Below are positions 7,329-14,467 of a stretch of 14,467 bases of DNA, piece after piece. The position numbers were made by a program, and so were the translations under genes. The notes under the pieces were generated by a model. That model was not told the DNA's origin, made no database searches, and was given only the letters and a program-made list of their open reading frames with translations. The stretch covers positions 1 to 14,467 of the forward strand of contig JAGRNC010000020.1 of assembly GCA_020440935.1 (NCBI GenBank), given 5' to 3'. The number at the start of each line of letters is the position of its first letter. The first letter of the stretch is position 1. Source of the DNA: Leptospiraceae bacterium (GTDB lineage Bacteria > Spirochaetota > Leptospiria > Leptospirales > Leptonemataceae).

Positions 7329-7932
7329 TTAAACTCTTCCTTGCCACAAAGGCGCCGCGCAGTTCGCGCATGGAATATCCAGTGGCCCGATCCTCCGGAT
7401 ACAGCTCGGCCAGCTTTGACTGCACTTCTGTACTTATGTTTTTTCCATGGCACTGCAGGCATAGATCGGCCTTAAGTACGATGGGCGCAACTACATAGAA
7501 ATCCGATGCGGTCTTGAATGCCACCGGTCCGATCTTTTCGCCGCTATCCAAGCGCGCCTTCCAGAGCTTCAGCACAGCCGCCTCGAATTCATTGGGACTG
7601 TGGTTCGGATTTCTGGGACGATCCGAGATGCGGTAGATCCGGGCTTTATCGCTGTGTTTCTTTTCCATTTCCGGTGAAACGATTTTGCATCGCTCGATAG
7701 CCGCAGCCGTTCCATCGTTTTGAATAGCCTCTGTGAGATTCTTCATTAGTTCGGTCTTGAATGCCTCAAACCTGGGAATATAGGGCGCTGCCTCTTCATT
7801 ACCCTCTGCAGAAAGTGCCGCAAATTCGATGTTCAGAAGCGCATTTGGATTGGCGGCCACCACCGTTTGGTCCTTCTTCGAGCATTGGATGGCCAGAAGG
7901 CCTAACAGTAGACAGATCCAGAGTTTTTGCAT
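7321..7932 (-). CDS. DUF3365 (Tll0287-like) haem-binding lipoprotein, CxxCH
   Basis: A 203-aa exported protein. The N-terminus MQKLWICLLLGLLAIQCSKK is a short lipoprotein signal peptide with C17 as the probable lipidation site. The mature part shows the DUF3365 signatures: RCKIVSPEM (81-90), RISDRPRNPNHSPNEFE (101-117) and a single c-type haem motif C158-L-Q-C161-H162 followed by G. It ends with YPEDRATGYSMRELRGAF (178-195), also typical of the family. It therefore probably binds one haem covalently outside the cytoplasm and acts as a redox or gas sensor or an electron carrier. Its stop overlaps the acyl-CoA dehydrogenase ATG by 8 bp, and it begins 42 bp after the SpoIIE phosphatase stop, so the three look cotranscribed. 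No strong ribosome binding site is visible. Confidence 0.88.
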   Translation of the reverse strand: MQKLWICLLLGLLAIQCSKKDQTVVAANPNALLNIEFAALSAEGNEEAAPYIPRFEAFKTELMKNLTEAIQNDGTAAAIERCKIVSPEMEKKHSDKARIYRISDRPRNPNHSPNEFEAAVLKLWKARLDSGEKIGPVAFKTASDFYVVAPIVLKADLCLQCHGKNISTEVQSKLAELYPEDRATGYSMRELRGAFVARKSLND

Positions 7933-7974
7933 GTCCGTAGCATTCGCCTCATGCCAGATATGGCAACCAAAATG

Positions 7975-10428
7975 CTAGGATAATCGAGCAGCAAGATTAT
8001 GAACTCGCGGATCGTCCGGACGAAGCTGCTGCAGAAATCCGAGCATTTCGCGAGCGATCGCTCGCTGATCCAGTCGATCATAAAGGTGGATCAAAAGCAA
8101 CAAATTTCTGCCATGAAAAGGATTGCGGAGATACAGCCTCCGAGAAATCAGCAGGGCCCTCTGGAGATATTCTTCGCCCTTTGCCTGGCTGCCAGCAATC
8201 TGAAAGGCTGCCGCCACACGATACAGGGATTCTTCCGCTTCCGCCCCGGCTGCGAGAATTTGTTCCGCCTGCTGAATTAACTCCGGGATTACTCCAGGGT
8301 TTTCAGTGGCGGCTTTCAATAGTCCGTATAATGCATCCCTGGCCGGAGGTTGCATCTCCTCTCCAAATCGATAGGAGAGCAAGGACAGATCATCGCTCAA
8401 ATCGCCTATCTCGGTGAGCTTTCCGCGAATCTTCATCAAATCGCCGTCCGTCTCTTCCACAACGTATAGAAAACGAGTTTCGTCATTATTAATGGAGCGC
8501 TCGCCGCCATCGCTCATCCACAGGTCGTCTCTACCATCGGAACCAAGAATAAGCCGATCCCCAAAAAGCAATCGGACTGTATCGATGCGAAAAGCCCCCG
8601 GCCCTGCGCTCAATGTAACTCCAATCTTGCGTAAATCCGATTCCGTTTGAATGAAATGAGCTTCGCCGGAGCGCAAAAGCACCGCCCAGGGGTGCTCCAC
8701 ATTCAACAGATAGGCAAAGCCTGTCTGTTCTTCCACAAGAGCCAGCAGGAAAGAAGCCATCATGGTTCCGTCGAAAGGGCGAAACACTGTTTCCAGTTCC
8801 AGGTAGGCCCGGTGCATCCATTGCTCGGGATAGAGATCCTGCGTATGCTCGAACAGCTGTGTACGAGCCAGGTTGCTGCGAAATACAGTTCCAAGCACCA
8901 TTGCCCCGCCGGCCCCCTGCACCGATTTTCCCATGGCATCGCCATTCAGAAACACTCGGTATTTGAGTCCGCGTAACTCTATGCGATCGGCCACGCAGAT
9001 ATCGCCGCCGATCTCCGAGGCCCTGCTTTTAAATTCAAATTTCTTCTTTTGCTCTACTAGAATGGACACATCGCCCCGCGACGCAGCCAGATCGCCGCCA
9101 ATAGGTCCAAGAAGCAGCGACGTAAGATAATAGTCCCCATCCTGTTGCTCTTTTAGCTCCCGGAGCGATTCCATTGTATCCTGCAATTCGGCTGTGCGAC
9201 TCTTTACCTTTTGATCCAGATCGCGGTTTAGCTCTTCCACTTCGTTAGTAACGCGCATGAATCGGCTTGCCATTAGAGCGGCCAGCCCGCTTACCAGAAA
9301 TACAAAAGCAAAGCTGCCGATCTTGGGAGTATGAATAAAGTCGCTGGCAACGAGGATATCGTGCACTAGAGCGATGGCTACAATCAAGGTTCCAAATACG
9401 ATAAACCACGCATCCCGATTCCTGGCCAGCGCCTGCCGCACCAGAAAGTACAGCATATAACAAAGCGCGGCGATCAGCATCAGATACCAGAGATCGCGCG
9501 CTATGCGCATCACCGGTAGCGGAACAAATAATACGAGCCCCGCGGTTACCATACAGTACACCGCATAGACTTTGGCGATCAGAGTGGTCCGGCGATCGCA
9601 GAACTCGATAACGAATGCAAGAAAAAAGGGCGGAATCAGAAAAAGCAAAAAGTGCTCTACCCTTCGGTGGATTTCCACATGATCGGAAAATACCAGATCT
9701 CGCGTAAATGTATTGGCCGCAAACCAGTACATGGAAAGCAGGACCGATCCAAGTCCAAAGTAGATATTATAGCGATCTTTTCTTCGTCGAAGATACAGCA
9801 AGATGTGGTAGCCGCCCCAGGCGACGTAAATCGTCAAAAAGACGAATGCCAGAATCTCCCTTTCGCGATGCGCGGCGAAGATCTCGTTTACCGGACCAAG
9901 CTGCACCGGATCCATAAACTGAAACGGATACTGGCCGTTGGAATATACCGCTATGTAGATAAAGTTCTTTTCCTGAATCGATTGGAGCGGAATGCCGCGC
10001 AGGAAGGGTCGCATGGCACCGGGCTTGTAGGGAGACTCCTGGCCCAGCTGACCAAAGCAATGTTCATTCAGGCAATAGGCAGAAACATCCAGTACACGAC
10101 CGGCATTCAGGGCCAGTATTTCATCGGCACGTAATCGACGATTCAGCTTTTCCGGTAATGCATGGCGCAATGTAATCCAGCCAGTATAATCGGATGCCAG
10201 ATCGGTCTGGCTTAGATTCACCGGAAGGTTTGTCTCTTTCCAGTTTGCTGAGTCCGGGCCTAGGTTTTCTGCTTTAAGTCCGTTGAGTTCCCTGGCCTGC
10301 GGAAGATGCAATCCACGGCTAACCTGCCAGTGTTCCAGTACCACGATATTGGAATCTGCGTCGTTTGATTTGCACGCCCCCAGCAGAAATAGGAGCATAG
10401 CAATGAGTAGTGCAATCCGGTGTAGCAT
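7975..10428 (-). CDS. Membrane PP2C (SpoIIE-type) phosphatase with extracytoplasmic domain, 7TM region and C-terminal helical repeats
   Basis: 817 aa from ATG 10428, chosen because it gives a clean signal peptide with lipobox LLGAC (C19). A longer TTG-initiated frame from 10569 adds 47 residues before the signal and collides with the divergent cyclase start. Order: extracytoplasmic beta-rich domain (about 25-185), seven hydrophobic segments (about 190-389) in 7TMR-DISM style, coiled coil (393-429), SpoIIE/PP2C domain (about 468-688), helical TPR-like tail (693-817). The metal-binding aspartates are all present: EIGGD (D476), NGDAMGK (D497), GSDGRDD (D631) and LSDDLS (D679/D680). Such proteins dephosphorylate Ser/Thr-phosphorylated anti-sigma-factor antagonists or similar switches in response to an external signal. 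No STAS or anti-sigma gene is adjacent, so the substrate is unknown. It is first in the minus-strand group with DUF3365 and the acyl-CoA dehydrogenase. Confidence 0.88.
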   Translation of the reverse strand: MLHRIALLIAMLLFLLGACKSNDADSNIVVLEHWQVSRGLHLPQARELNGLKAENLGPDSANWKETNLPVNLSQTDLASDYTGWITLRHALPEKLNRRLRADEILALNAGRVLDVSAYCLNEHCFGQLGQESPYKPGAMRPFLRGIPLQSIQEKNFIYIAVYSNGQYPFQFMDPVQLGPVNEIFAAHREREILAFVFLTIYVAWGGYHILLYLRRRKDRYNIYFGLGSVLLSMYWFAANTFTRDLVFSDHVEIHRRVEHFLLFLIPPFFLAFVIEFCDRRTTLIAKVYAVYCMVTAGLVLFVPLPVMRIARDLWYLMLIAALCYMLYFLVRQALARNRDAWFIVFGTLIVAIALVHDILVASDFIHTPKIGSFAFVFLVSGLAALMASRFMRVTNEVEELNRDLDQKVKSRTAELQDTMESLRELKEQQDGDYYLTSLLLGPIGGDLAASRGDVSILVEQKKKFEFKSRASEIGGDICVADRIELRGLKYRVFLNGDAMGKSVQGAGGAMVLGTVFRSNLARTQLFEHTQDLYPEQWMHRAYLELETVFRPFDGTMMASFLLALVEEQTGFAYLLNVEHPWAVLLRSGEAHFIQTESDLRKIGVTLSAGPGAFRIDTVRLLFGDRLILGSDGRDDLWMSDGGERSINNDETRFLYVVEETDGDLMKIRGKLTEIGDLSDDLSLLSYRFGEEMQPPARDALYGLLKAATENPGVIPELIQQAEQILAAGAEAEESLYRVAAAFQIAGSQAKGEEYLQRALLISRRLYLRNPFHGRNLLLLIHLYDRLDQRAIAREMLGFLQQLRPDDPRVHNLAARLS

Positions 10429-10491
10429 CCGCAAAGCACAGTGGCCGTGGCTGAAAAAAAGGCAAGGAATATCCCGCTTCTGTTGCCATTG

Positions 10492-10522
10492 TGCCGGTGA
10501 GCCGCCACTTTGCCCACCGGCA
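10492..10522. repeat. Perfect 8-bp inverted repeat in the phosphatase/cyclase divergent region
   Basis: TGCCGGTG (10492-10499) and CACCGGCA (10515-10522) are exact reverse complements, centred near 10507, between the starts of the phosphatase (10428, minus) and the cyclase (10569, plus). It could be an operator half-site pair or an RNA hairpin in the cyclase leader. It does not match the E. coli CRP consensus. Confidence 0.4.
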
Positions 10523-10568
10523 GAGTGCAGGTAACTGATTTGCCAGTTCCACCGAATGGTTAGTATCA

Positions 10569-12014
10569 ATGGAAGCAGAAGCCAGAGCTAAATTGCAGCC
10601 TGCCATGCAGGAGCTTTCACGGGAGCATCCTTCCCATGCATCGGATATTCAGAGTCTGCATGGCTGGATAGTAAACTCCGGCGCCCAGGAGCGCCAGCGG
10701 ATGAATGCATATCGCATCCATGGCGCCACCGGCATTGGCCTGGAGACCCTGGTTCGGATTCTTTTGTGGGGAACCCAGTCCTCGATCTTTGAGCTTCACT
10801 GGCAGCAGCATTGCCCGCATTGTAACATGATAACGGCCGAGTACAATTCACTGGCCTTAACTTCCGGAACATCGCATTGCAAAATGTGCGACGTTTCGTT
10901 CACAGTGGACTTTAAGGAAAGGGTGGAAGTGAGTTTTTCTCTGCATCCATCCATAGAGTCCATTGAGGTCCCGCCCTTTTGTTTGCCGCCCAGATCATTG
11001 AAACCTCTGGCCCAGCTTTCGCTGGTTCAGGGAGAAATCGAAGAAGTAGAATTCGAAATTAAGCCCGGTGTATACCGCTACTATTGTCCCATAACCATGT
11101 CCATGGGCCGCCTGCATGTGGACCCAGCGTCCAAAGCGGAGGAATCGGAGCTTCATATTCGACAGCTACAGGACAACCGATTCGATTCTACAGAGCTTCG
11201 CATATCCGAAGGTCTGGTGCACCTAAAAGCGGAAAATACTACAGTGCCCATTTCCGGATTAATCGTACACGAAGATCGGCTGTCCGATCCCATACCATTC
11301 CAGGATCTGGACATCCACCTGACTGGACTGGAGATCATTCATTATCCAGAGTTCCGCGAAATCTTTGGAAACGATGCACTATCGGATCGAGAGAAGATGA
11401 CCATTTCCGGCGTCACCATTCTTTTTACAGATATCACAGGCTCCACTGCAATGTACGAAACGCTGGGTGACATCCAGGCCTACAACATTGTTCGTGATCA
11501 TTTTCAAATATTGATTCAATCGATCGAGGATCGAGGCGGAATCATTATTAAGACTATTGGCGATGCGGTAATGGCATCCTTTACGAATACGGACCGCGCT
11601 CTGGAATCCATTTTTCAGTCGCTGGATCGCTTTTCGCACTACAACGAAGAAAAGGATACTACTCGACAGATAAACTTGAAAATCGGCCTGCACAGTGGTC
11701 CGGCTATTCTCGTAAACCTGAACGATCGATTGGATTACTTTGGAGGCGCGGTAAACAAGGCCGCCCGAATCCAGGGATTGGCTTCCAGTAATGAAATCGC
11801 CTTTTCCCAGGAAATACTGGATTATCCGCCCATACGTCGCATGCTGCTACAGCGCGGATTCAAAAGAATCTATAGAAGATACTCCACGCTCAAGGGACTG
11901 AGCGGTAGTCATCCGGTGTACTTCTTACGAATTGGCCAGCAAGATCCAGATTCCAGTCAAAACCCTGGCCGGAGTCAAGAGGTAGAGTCCAGTTTAGCGG
12001 GCGCGATGCAGTAG
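10569..12014 (+). CDS. Class III adenylate cyclase with DUF5939-like N-terminal region
   Basis: 481 aa, predicted soluble. The N-terminal half resembles DUF5939: a helical part with MNAYRIHGATG (45-55), a zinc-ribbon-like pair C82xxC85 and C104xxC107, then a beta-rich region (about 115-260). The cyclase homology domain (about 278-455) has the complete set of key residues: metal D288 in LFTDITGSTAMYE and D332 in IGDAVM; adenine-selecting K328 in IIIKTIGD and D389 in DYFGGAVNKAAR; and transition-state N396 and R400. ATP to cAMP is therefore the expected reaction, probably as a homodimer. ATG 10569 has no strong ribosome binding site, but the N-terminal domain needs residues well upstream of M44. 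The YjbQ gene follows 4 bp after the stop. The Crp-type and CNB-TPR proteins at 1501-3227 are candidate cAMP receptors. Confidence 0.93.
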   Translation: MEAEARAKLQPAMQELSREHPSHASDIQSLHGWIVNSGAQERQRMNAYRIHGATGIGLETLVRILLWGTQSSIFELHWQQHCPHCNMITAEYNSLALTSGTSHCKMCDVSFTVDFKERVEVSFSLHPSIESIEVPPFCLPPRSLKPLAQLSLVQGEIEEVEFEIKPGVYRYYCPITMSMGRLHVDPASKAEESELHIRQLQDNRFDSTELRISEGLVHLKAENTTVPISGLIVHEDRLSDPIPFQDLDIHLTGLEIIHYPEFREIFGNDALSDREKMTISGVTILFTDITGSTAMYETLGDIQAYNIVRDHFQILIQSIEDRGGIIIKTIGDAVMASFTNTDRALESIFQSLDRFSHYNEEKDTTRQINLKIGLHSGPAILVNLNDRLDYFGGAVNKAARIQGLASSNEIAFSQEILDYPPIRRMLLQRGFKRIYRRYSTLKGLSGSHPVYFLRIGQQDPDSSQNPGRSQEVESSLAGAMQ

Positions 12015-12018
12015 GTCT

Positions 12019-12447
12019 ATGTGGCGACAATCCGAGATACTGCTAAAGGATCGCTCCCGTGGCTTTCACATTGTTACTTCAGAAATACAGGCCGCTCTCA
12101 ATTCCATGTTCGCCGATGGGCAACCATCCGTTGGTCTCTGCCATCTATTCTTGCATCATACCAGCGCATCGCTGGCCATAAATGAGAACGCCGATCCGGA
12201 TGTAAGGGGCGATCTGGAGCGGCATTTTTCGGTGCTTGCTCCCGAAAATGCGCCGCACTATCGCCATACCCTGGAGGGCCCCGATGACATGCCCGCACAT
12301 ATCAAGTCAGTCTTGATCGGTCCGGAACTGACTGTTCCGTTGCGAAAAGGAAAGCTGGTCCTGGGCACCTGGCAGGGAATTTATCTTTGCGAACATCGGG
12401 ACCATGGGGGACGGCGCACTCTGACCATTACGGTTCAGGGCGAGTAA
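12019..12447 (+). CDS. yjbQ: YjbQ/UPF0047 family protein
   Basis: A 142-aa protein covering the whole UPF0047 family length. Hallmarks are CHLFLHHTSASLAINENADPDV (41-62), the HTLEGPDDMPAHIKS block (83-97), PLRKGKLVLGTWQGIYLCEHR (107-127) and the closing DHGGRRTL. Conserved histidines H47, H83, H94 and H126 cluster as in the trimeric family fold. E. coli YjbQ has been reported to have weak thiamine-phosphate synthase activity; the true role is not settled. It starts 4 bp after the cyclase stop with TAGGT just before the ATG, so it is likely cotranscribed with the cyclase, though no functional link is known. It ends 102 bp before a convergent gene. Confidence 0.92.
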   Translation: MWRQSEILLKDRSRGFHIVTSEIQAALNSMFADGQPSVGLCHLFLHHTSASLAINENADPDVRGDLERHFSVLAPENAPHYRHTLEGPDDMPAHIKSVLIGPELTVPLRKGKLVLGTWQGIYLCEHRDHGGRRTLTITVQGE

Positions 12448-12498
12448 AGAAATGACCTTGGATGGCAGATCATCGCTGCAACCACTCCATACATCCCA

Positions 12499-12549
12499 AA
12501 GGGTTTAGCTCAGTGGCAGCGATTGATTCTTTGCAAGTACCGCCCTGGA
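12499..12549 (+). other. tRNA-like remnant (possible decayed tRNA-Ala 5' half) in convergent gap
   Basis: The stretch GGGTTTAGCTCAGTGG (12501-12516) looks like a tRNA 5' end through the D arm, and CTTTGCAAG (12529-12537) matches the anticodon loop of tRNA-Ala(UGC) at about the right distance. It does not fold as a working tRNA: the D stem is broken (GCTC against GCGA), the anticodon stem pairs only 3 of 5, and no T arm or acceptor 3' strand follows before the neighbouring gene. It is either a decayed tRNA fragment or coincidence. Confidence 0.35.
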
Positions 12550-13770
12550 TTAACCTGCGATTCGATGCGCCATAGACTTCCATGTTTCATGCCATAGAAT
12601 GTGCGAAACCGAATGAAATGCGCCCAGATTCCATTTGGGTGCCTTCCCCCGCGAAAGCCGTCGCGCAATTTGATAGGCATACCATCCAGCTTCGCTCATG
12701 AGACCAAATGCTGGCATTGGCTTCAGTACAGGTAATTCTACTTCGGAAAGCGCGCCCGATAAGAAGTCCTGCGCAAAGGTTGGGCTTATCAAAAAAGGGC
12801 GCCCCATTCCAATCATATCTGTGTCGCCGTTCTTAAGAGTTTCATCGCAGAAGGCCCTGCTGCGAAAGCCGCCGGTAATCATCAGCGGGGTCTTGATTTT
12901 CTTTCGCAAATCGCGGGCAAAGTCGATAAAGTAGGCTTCCCTCCGTTTTGTGCTTTCGCGAACACCGACTCCGTCGTTCAACAAAAAGGACGGACTTTCG
13001 TAGTTACCGCCGGATATTTCCAGTAGATCAATCCCTTCTTTTTCAAGCATTTCGGCTACCTGCAGGGATTCGCCCTGATCAAAGCCCCCTTTCTGAAAAT
13101 CTGCGGAGTTCAGCTTAACGGCCAGGGCCACGTTTGCGCCGACTGCTTTTCGTACGGCGCGTACCGCTTCCAGTAGAAACCGGGCCCTGTTCTCCAGCGA
13201 TCCGCCCCAATCGTCGGTGCGTTGATTGGTGATGGGCGAGAGAAATTGGCTGAGCAAATACCCATGCGCAGCATGCACCTGAAGGCCATCAAATCCGCCT
13301 TCCACGCAAAGGCTGGCGGTGCGCGCAAAACGTCCGATGAGATCTTGAATTTCTTTTTCACTTAGGGCGCGCGGCTTTCCGTACAGCCCCTTCTCATGGA
13401 GCTGAACTGCGGAGGCGGAACGGGGATGTAGATTAATTAGCCTTGAGGTCTGTCTTCCGGAATGGCTGATCTGAGCCCAGAATTTTGATCCACCCGATTT
13501 GGCCGTCGAAGTCCATTGGCGAAGCGCAGTCATACCACGGTCGTCTTCGAGCACAACGTTACCTGCAGATTCCAGAGAACTGCGATCGATCATAATGTTG
13601 CCGGAAATCATTAAGCCGGGCGCGGGATTGTTTGCGGCCCACTGCTTATACAACTGTACATGATAACGATTGGGATTGTGGTTTGCGCCAGCTACGCGCT
13701 CGGTCATGGCTGCCTTGGCCAGCCGGTTAGGCAACGTCTGTCCGCACTTTAATCTTAATTCCTGAAGCAT
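12550..13770 (-). CDS. NADH:flavin oxidoreductase, Old Yellow Enzyme family
   Basis: 406 aa from ATG 13770, where the family's usual N-terminus begins (MLQELRLKCGQTLPNRLAKA). A TTG-initiated extension back to 13902 would overlap the divergent TPM gene and has no family counterpart. An FMN-binding TIM barrel is evident: AKAAMTER (19-26), FWAQISHSGRQ (97-107), VHAAHGYLLSQFLSP (165-179; the two histidines H166 and H169 are the expected substrate-binding pair), TNQRTDDWGGSLENR, MITGG (297-301) and GMGRPF (321-326). It lacks the C-terminal Fe-S/FAD half of 2,4-dienoyl-CoA reductase, so it is a single-domain ene-reductase-like enzyme, probably reducing an activated C=C bond with NAD(P)H. Its substrate is unknown. 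Only a weak ribosome binding site is seen. Confidence 0.92.
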   Translation of the reverse strand: MLQELRLKCGQTLPNRLAKAAMTERVAGANHNPNRYHVQLYKQWAANNPAPGLMISGNIMIDRSSLESAGNVVLEDDRGMTALRQWTSTAKSGGSKFWAQISHSGRQTSRLINLHPRSASAVQLHEKGLYGKPRALSEKEIQDLIGRFARTASLCVEGGFDGLQVHAAHGYLLSQFLSPITNQRTDDWGGSLENRARFLLEAVRAVRKAVGANVALAVKLNSADFQKGGFDQGESLQVAEMLEKEGIDLLEISGGNYESPSFLLNDGVGVRESTKRREAYFIDFARDLRKKIKTPLMITGGFRSRAFCDETLKNGDTDMIGMGRPFLISPTFAQDFLSGALSEVELPVLKPMPAFGLMSEAGWYAYQIARRLSRGKAPKWNLGAFHSVSHILWHETWKSMAHRIAG

Positions 13771-13792
13771 ACCAGTGAATGTAGCATCAACG

Positions 13793-13820
13793 TTGCGAAG
13801 CAAGCATAAATGCCTATACT
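13793..13820 (+). promoter_or_regulatory. Candidate sigma-70-type promoter of the TPM-domain gene
   Basis: TTGCGA (13793-13798, 4 of 6) and TATACT (13815-13820, 5 of 6) are 16 bp apart, giving a start site near 13827 and a leader of about 58 nt before ATG 13885. It is in the correct divergent position, but it overlaps only non-coding DNA by my choice of starts and is unproven. Confidence 0.45.
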
Positions 13821-13884
13821 GGCCAACAGGCAAGGCAGAAAAGGTGAATGGACAGATTCCACTGACCATGATAGATGGCAGCCC

Positions 13885-14467
13885 ATGAGTAATCGGCGGC
13901 AAAGTATTCTATCTCGATGGGCAGCCCTGACCGGTGTTGCCATTCTTACTCTAATTCCAGTTTCTAGAAGTTTCGCCGAACCGGATCTGCAACCACTGCC
14001 GACCATAACATCCTACGTTACCGATACCACAGGAACCCTCAATCAAAGCGAAAAAGACGACCTCTCAAAGATTCTGGAGCGGATTGAAGAGGAAAACGGA
14101 AGTCAGGTCGTTGTAGTTCTCATCCCGACTACCCAGCCGGAGGCCGTGGAGCAGTACAGTCTTCGCCTGGCATCGCAGGTGGGCATTGGCCGGAAGGCCA
14201 CCGACGATGGAGTGTTGATCCTACTTGCAAAAGACGATCGGCGCATTCGTATAGAGGTGGGCTACGGTCTGGAAGGGGCCATTCCCGATGCACGGGCGAA
14301 TCGGATCATTGAGCAGACGATTGTTCCTGAGCTAAAAAAAGGAAATTTCTATATCGGCCTTCGCGACGCCGTACTCGAAATCGAGCGGCTGATTAAGAAA
14401 GAAGAGCTTCCGCCTCCTGATCGCACAGTACCCGAAACTCGCACTCCGGATCGGGGCTTTGATTGGA
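13885..14467 (+). CDS. Exported TPM-domain (YgcG/TPM_phosphatase family) protein, 3'-truncated by window edge
   Basis: Open from ATG 13885 to the right edge (194 codons seen, no stop). The N-terminus MSNRRQSILSRW is followed by a hydrophobic stretch (about 13-27) and a plausible cleavage after SFA30, giving mature EPDLQPLP. The TPM domain covers about 38-170: ITSYVTDTTGTL, SQVVVVLIPTTQP, EYGLRLA-like QYSLRLASQVGIGRK, DDGVLILLAKDDRRIRIEVG, YGLEGAIPDARANRII. The visible end becomes proline-rich (ELPPPDRTVPETRTPDRG), as in family members that continue into a TM segment and a Gly-rich tail. In plants the domain (TLP18.3) was reported as an acid phosphatase linked to photosystem repair; bacterial roles are unclear. 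No other in-frame start lies upstream; the ribosome binding site is weak. Confidence 0.85.
   Translation, partial: MSNRRQSILSRWAALTGVAILTLIPVSRSFAEPDLQPLPTITSYVTDTTGTLNQSEKDDLSKILERIEEENGSQVVVVLIPTTQPEAVEQYSLRLASQVGIGRKATDDGVLILLAKDDRRIRIEVGYGLEGAIPDARANRIIEQTIVPELKKGNFYIGLRDAVLEIERLIKKEELPPPDRTVPETRTPDRGFDW

Noticed and set aside
10540..10566. TTGCCA-N15-TAGTAT as a promoter for the cyclase.
   Set aside because: The spacer is short, the -10 is weak, and transcription would start at or beyond the ATG.
10429..10569. TTG-initiated 47-residue N-terminal extension of the SpoIIE phosphatase.
   Set aside because: It would place the clear lipoprotein signal peptide internally and overlaps the divergent cyclase start; ATG 10428 is preferred.
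13771..13902. TTG-initiated 44-residue N-terminal extension of the flavin oxidoreductase.
   Set aside because: It overlaps the start of the TPM gene and has no counterpart in the Old Yellow Enzyme fold, which begins at MLQELRL.

Overview
The window (about 50% GC by eye) reads as an ordinary chromosomal segment of a spirochaete of the Leptospira/Leptonema/Turneriella group. That assignment is an inference from gene content: a cyclic-nucleotide-binding (CNB) domain fused to TPR repeats, a 7TM-SpoIIE phosphatase with a lipoprotein signal, a DUF5939-type adenylate cyclase, and several small lipoproteins with relaxed lipoboxes. No insertion sequence, phage gene, CRISPR array or toxin-antitoxin pair is visible.

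Layout, left to right. (1) A small PilZ (c-di-GMP receptor) gene on + meets a minus-strand operon tail to tail, with 4 bp between the stop codons. In transcription order that operon is amidohydrolase, CNB-TPR protein, Crp/Fnr-type regulator, MscS-type channel. Its junctions are a 1-bp gap, a 4-bp ATGA overlap and a roughly 32-bp overlap, so it is probably one transcript (4440 to 411). (2) A divergent intergenic region leads into rpsT (S20, GTG start), followed 8 bp later by tRNA-Val(UAC) and a strong hairpin terminator that can act in both directions. (3) A second minus-strand group ends at that terminator. In transcription order it holds a 7TM-SpoIIE PP2C phosphatase, a DUF3365 c-type haem lipoprotein, a 601-aa acyl-CoA dehydrogenase and a small lipoprotein. 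(4) Divergent from the phosphatase is a + pair, a class III adenylate cyclase and a YjbQ/UPF0047 protein. (5) A 102-bp convergent gap contains a stretch resembling part of a tRNA. It is followed by a minus-strand Old Yellow Enzyme-type flavin oxidoreductase and, divergent from that, an exported TPM-domain protein cut off by the right edge.

The common theme is second-messenger and phosphatase signalling. An adenylate cyclase (cAMP source), two CNB proteins (one a likely transcription factor, one a likely protein-interaction scaffold), a PilZ protein and a membrane-anchored PP2C phosphatase lie within about 12 kb. MscS shares the operon of the cAMP receptors. Whether these form one circuit is inference from proximity only. 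Details worth checking are non-consensus catalytic residues in the amidohydrolase (HxH reads H-D-S) and the acyl-CoA dehydrogenase (the usual base Glu reads Asp), a degenerate phosphate-binding cassette in the CNB-TPR protein, and the tRNA-like remnant. I see no clearly new multi-gene system.
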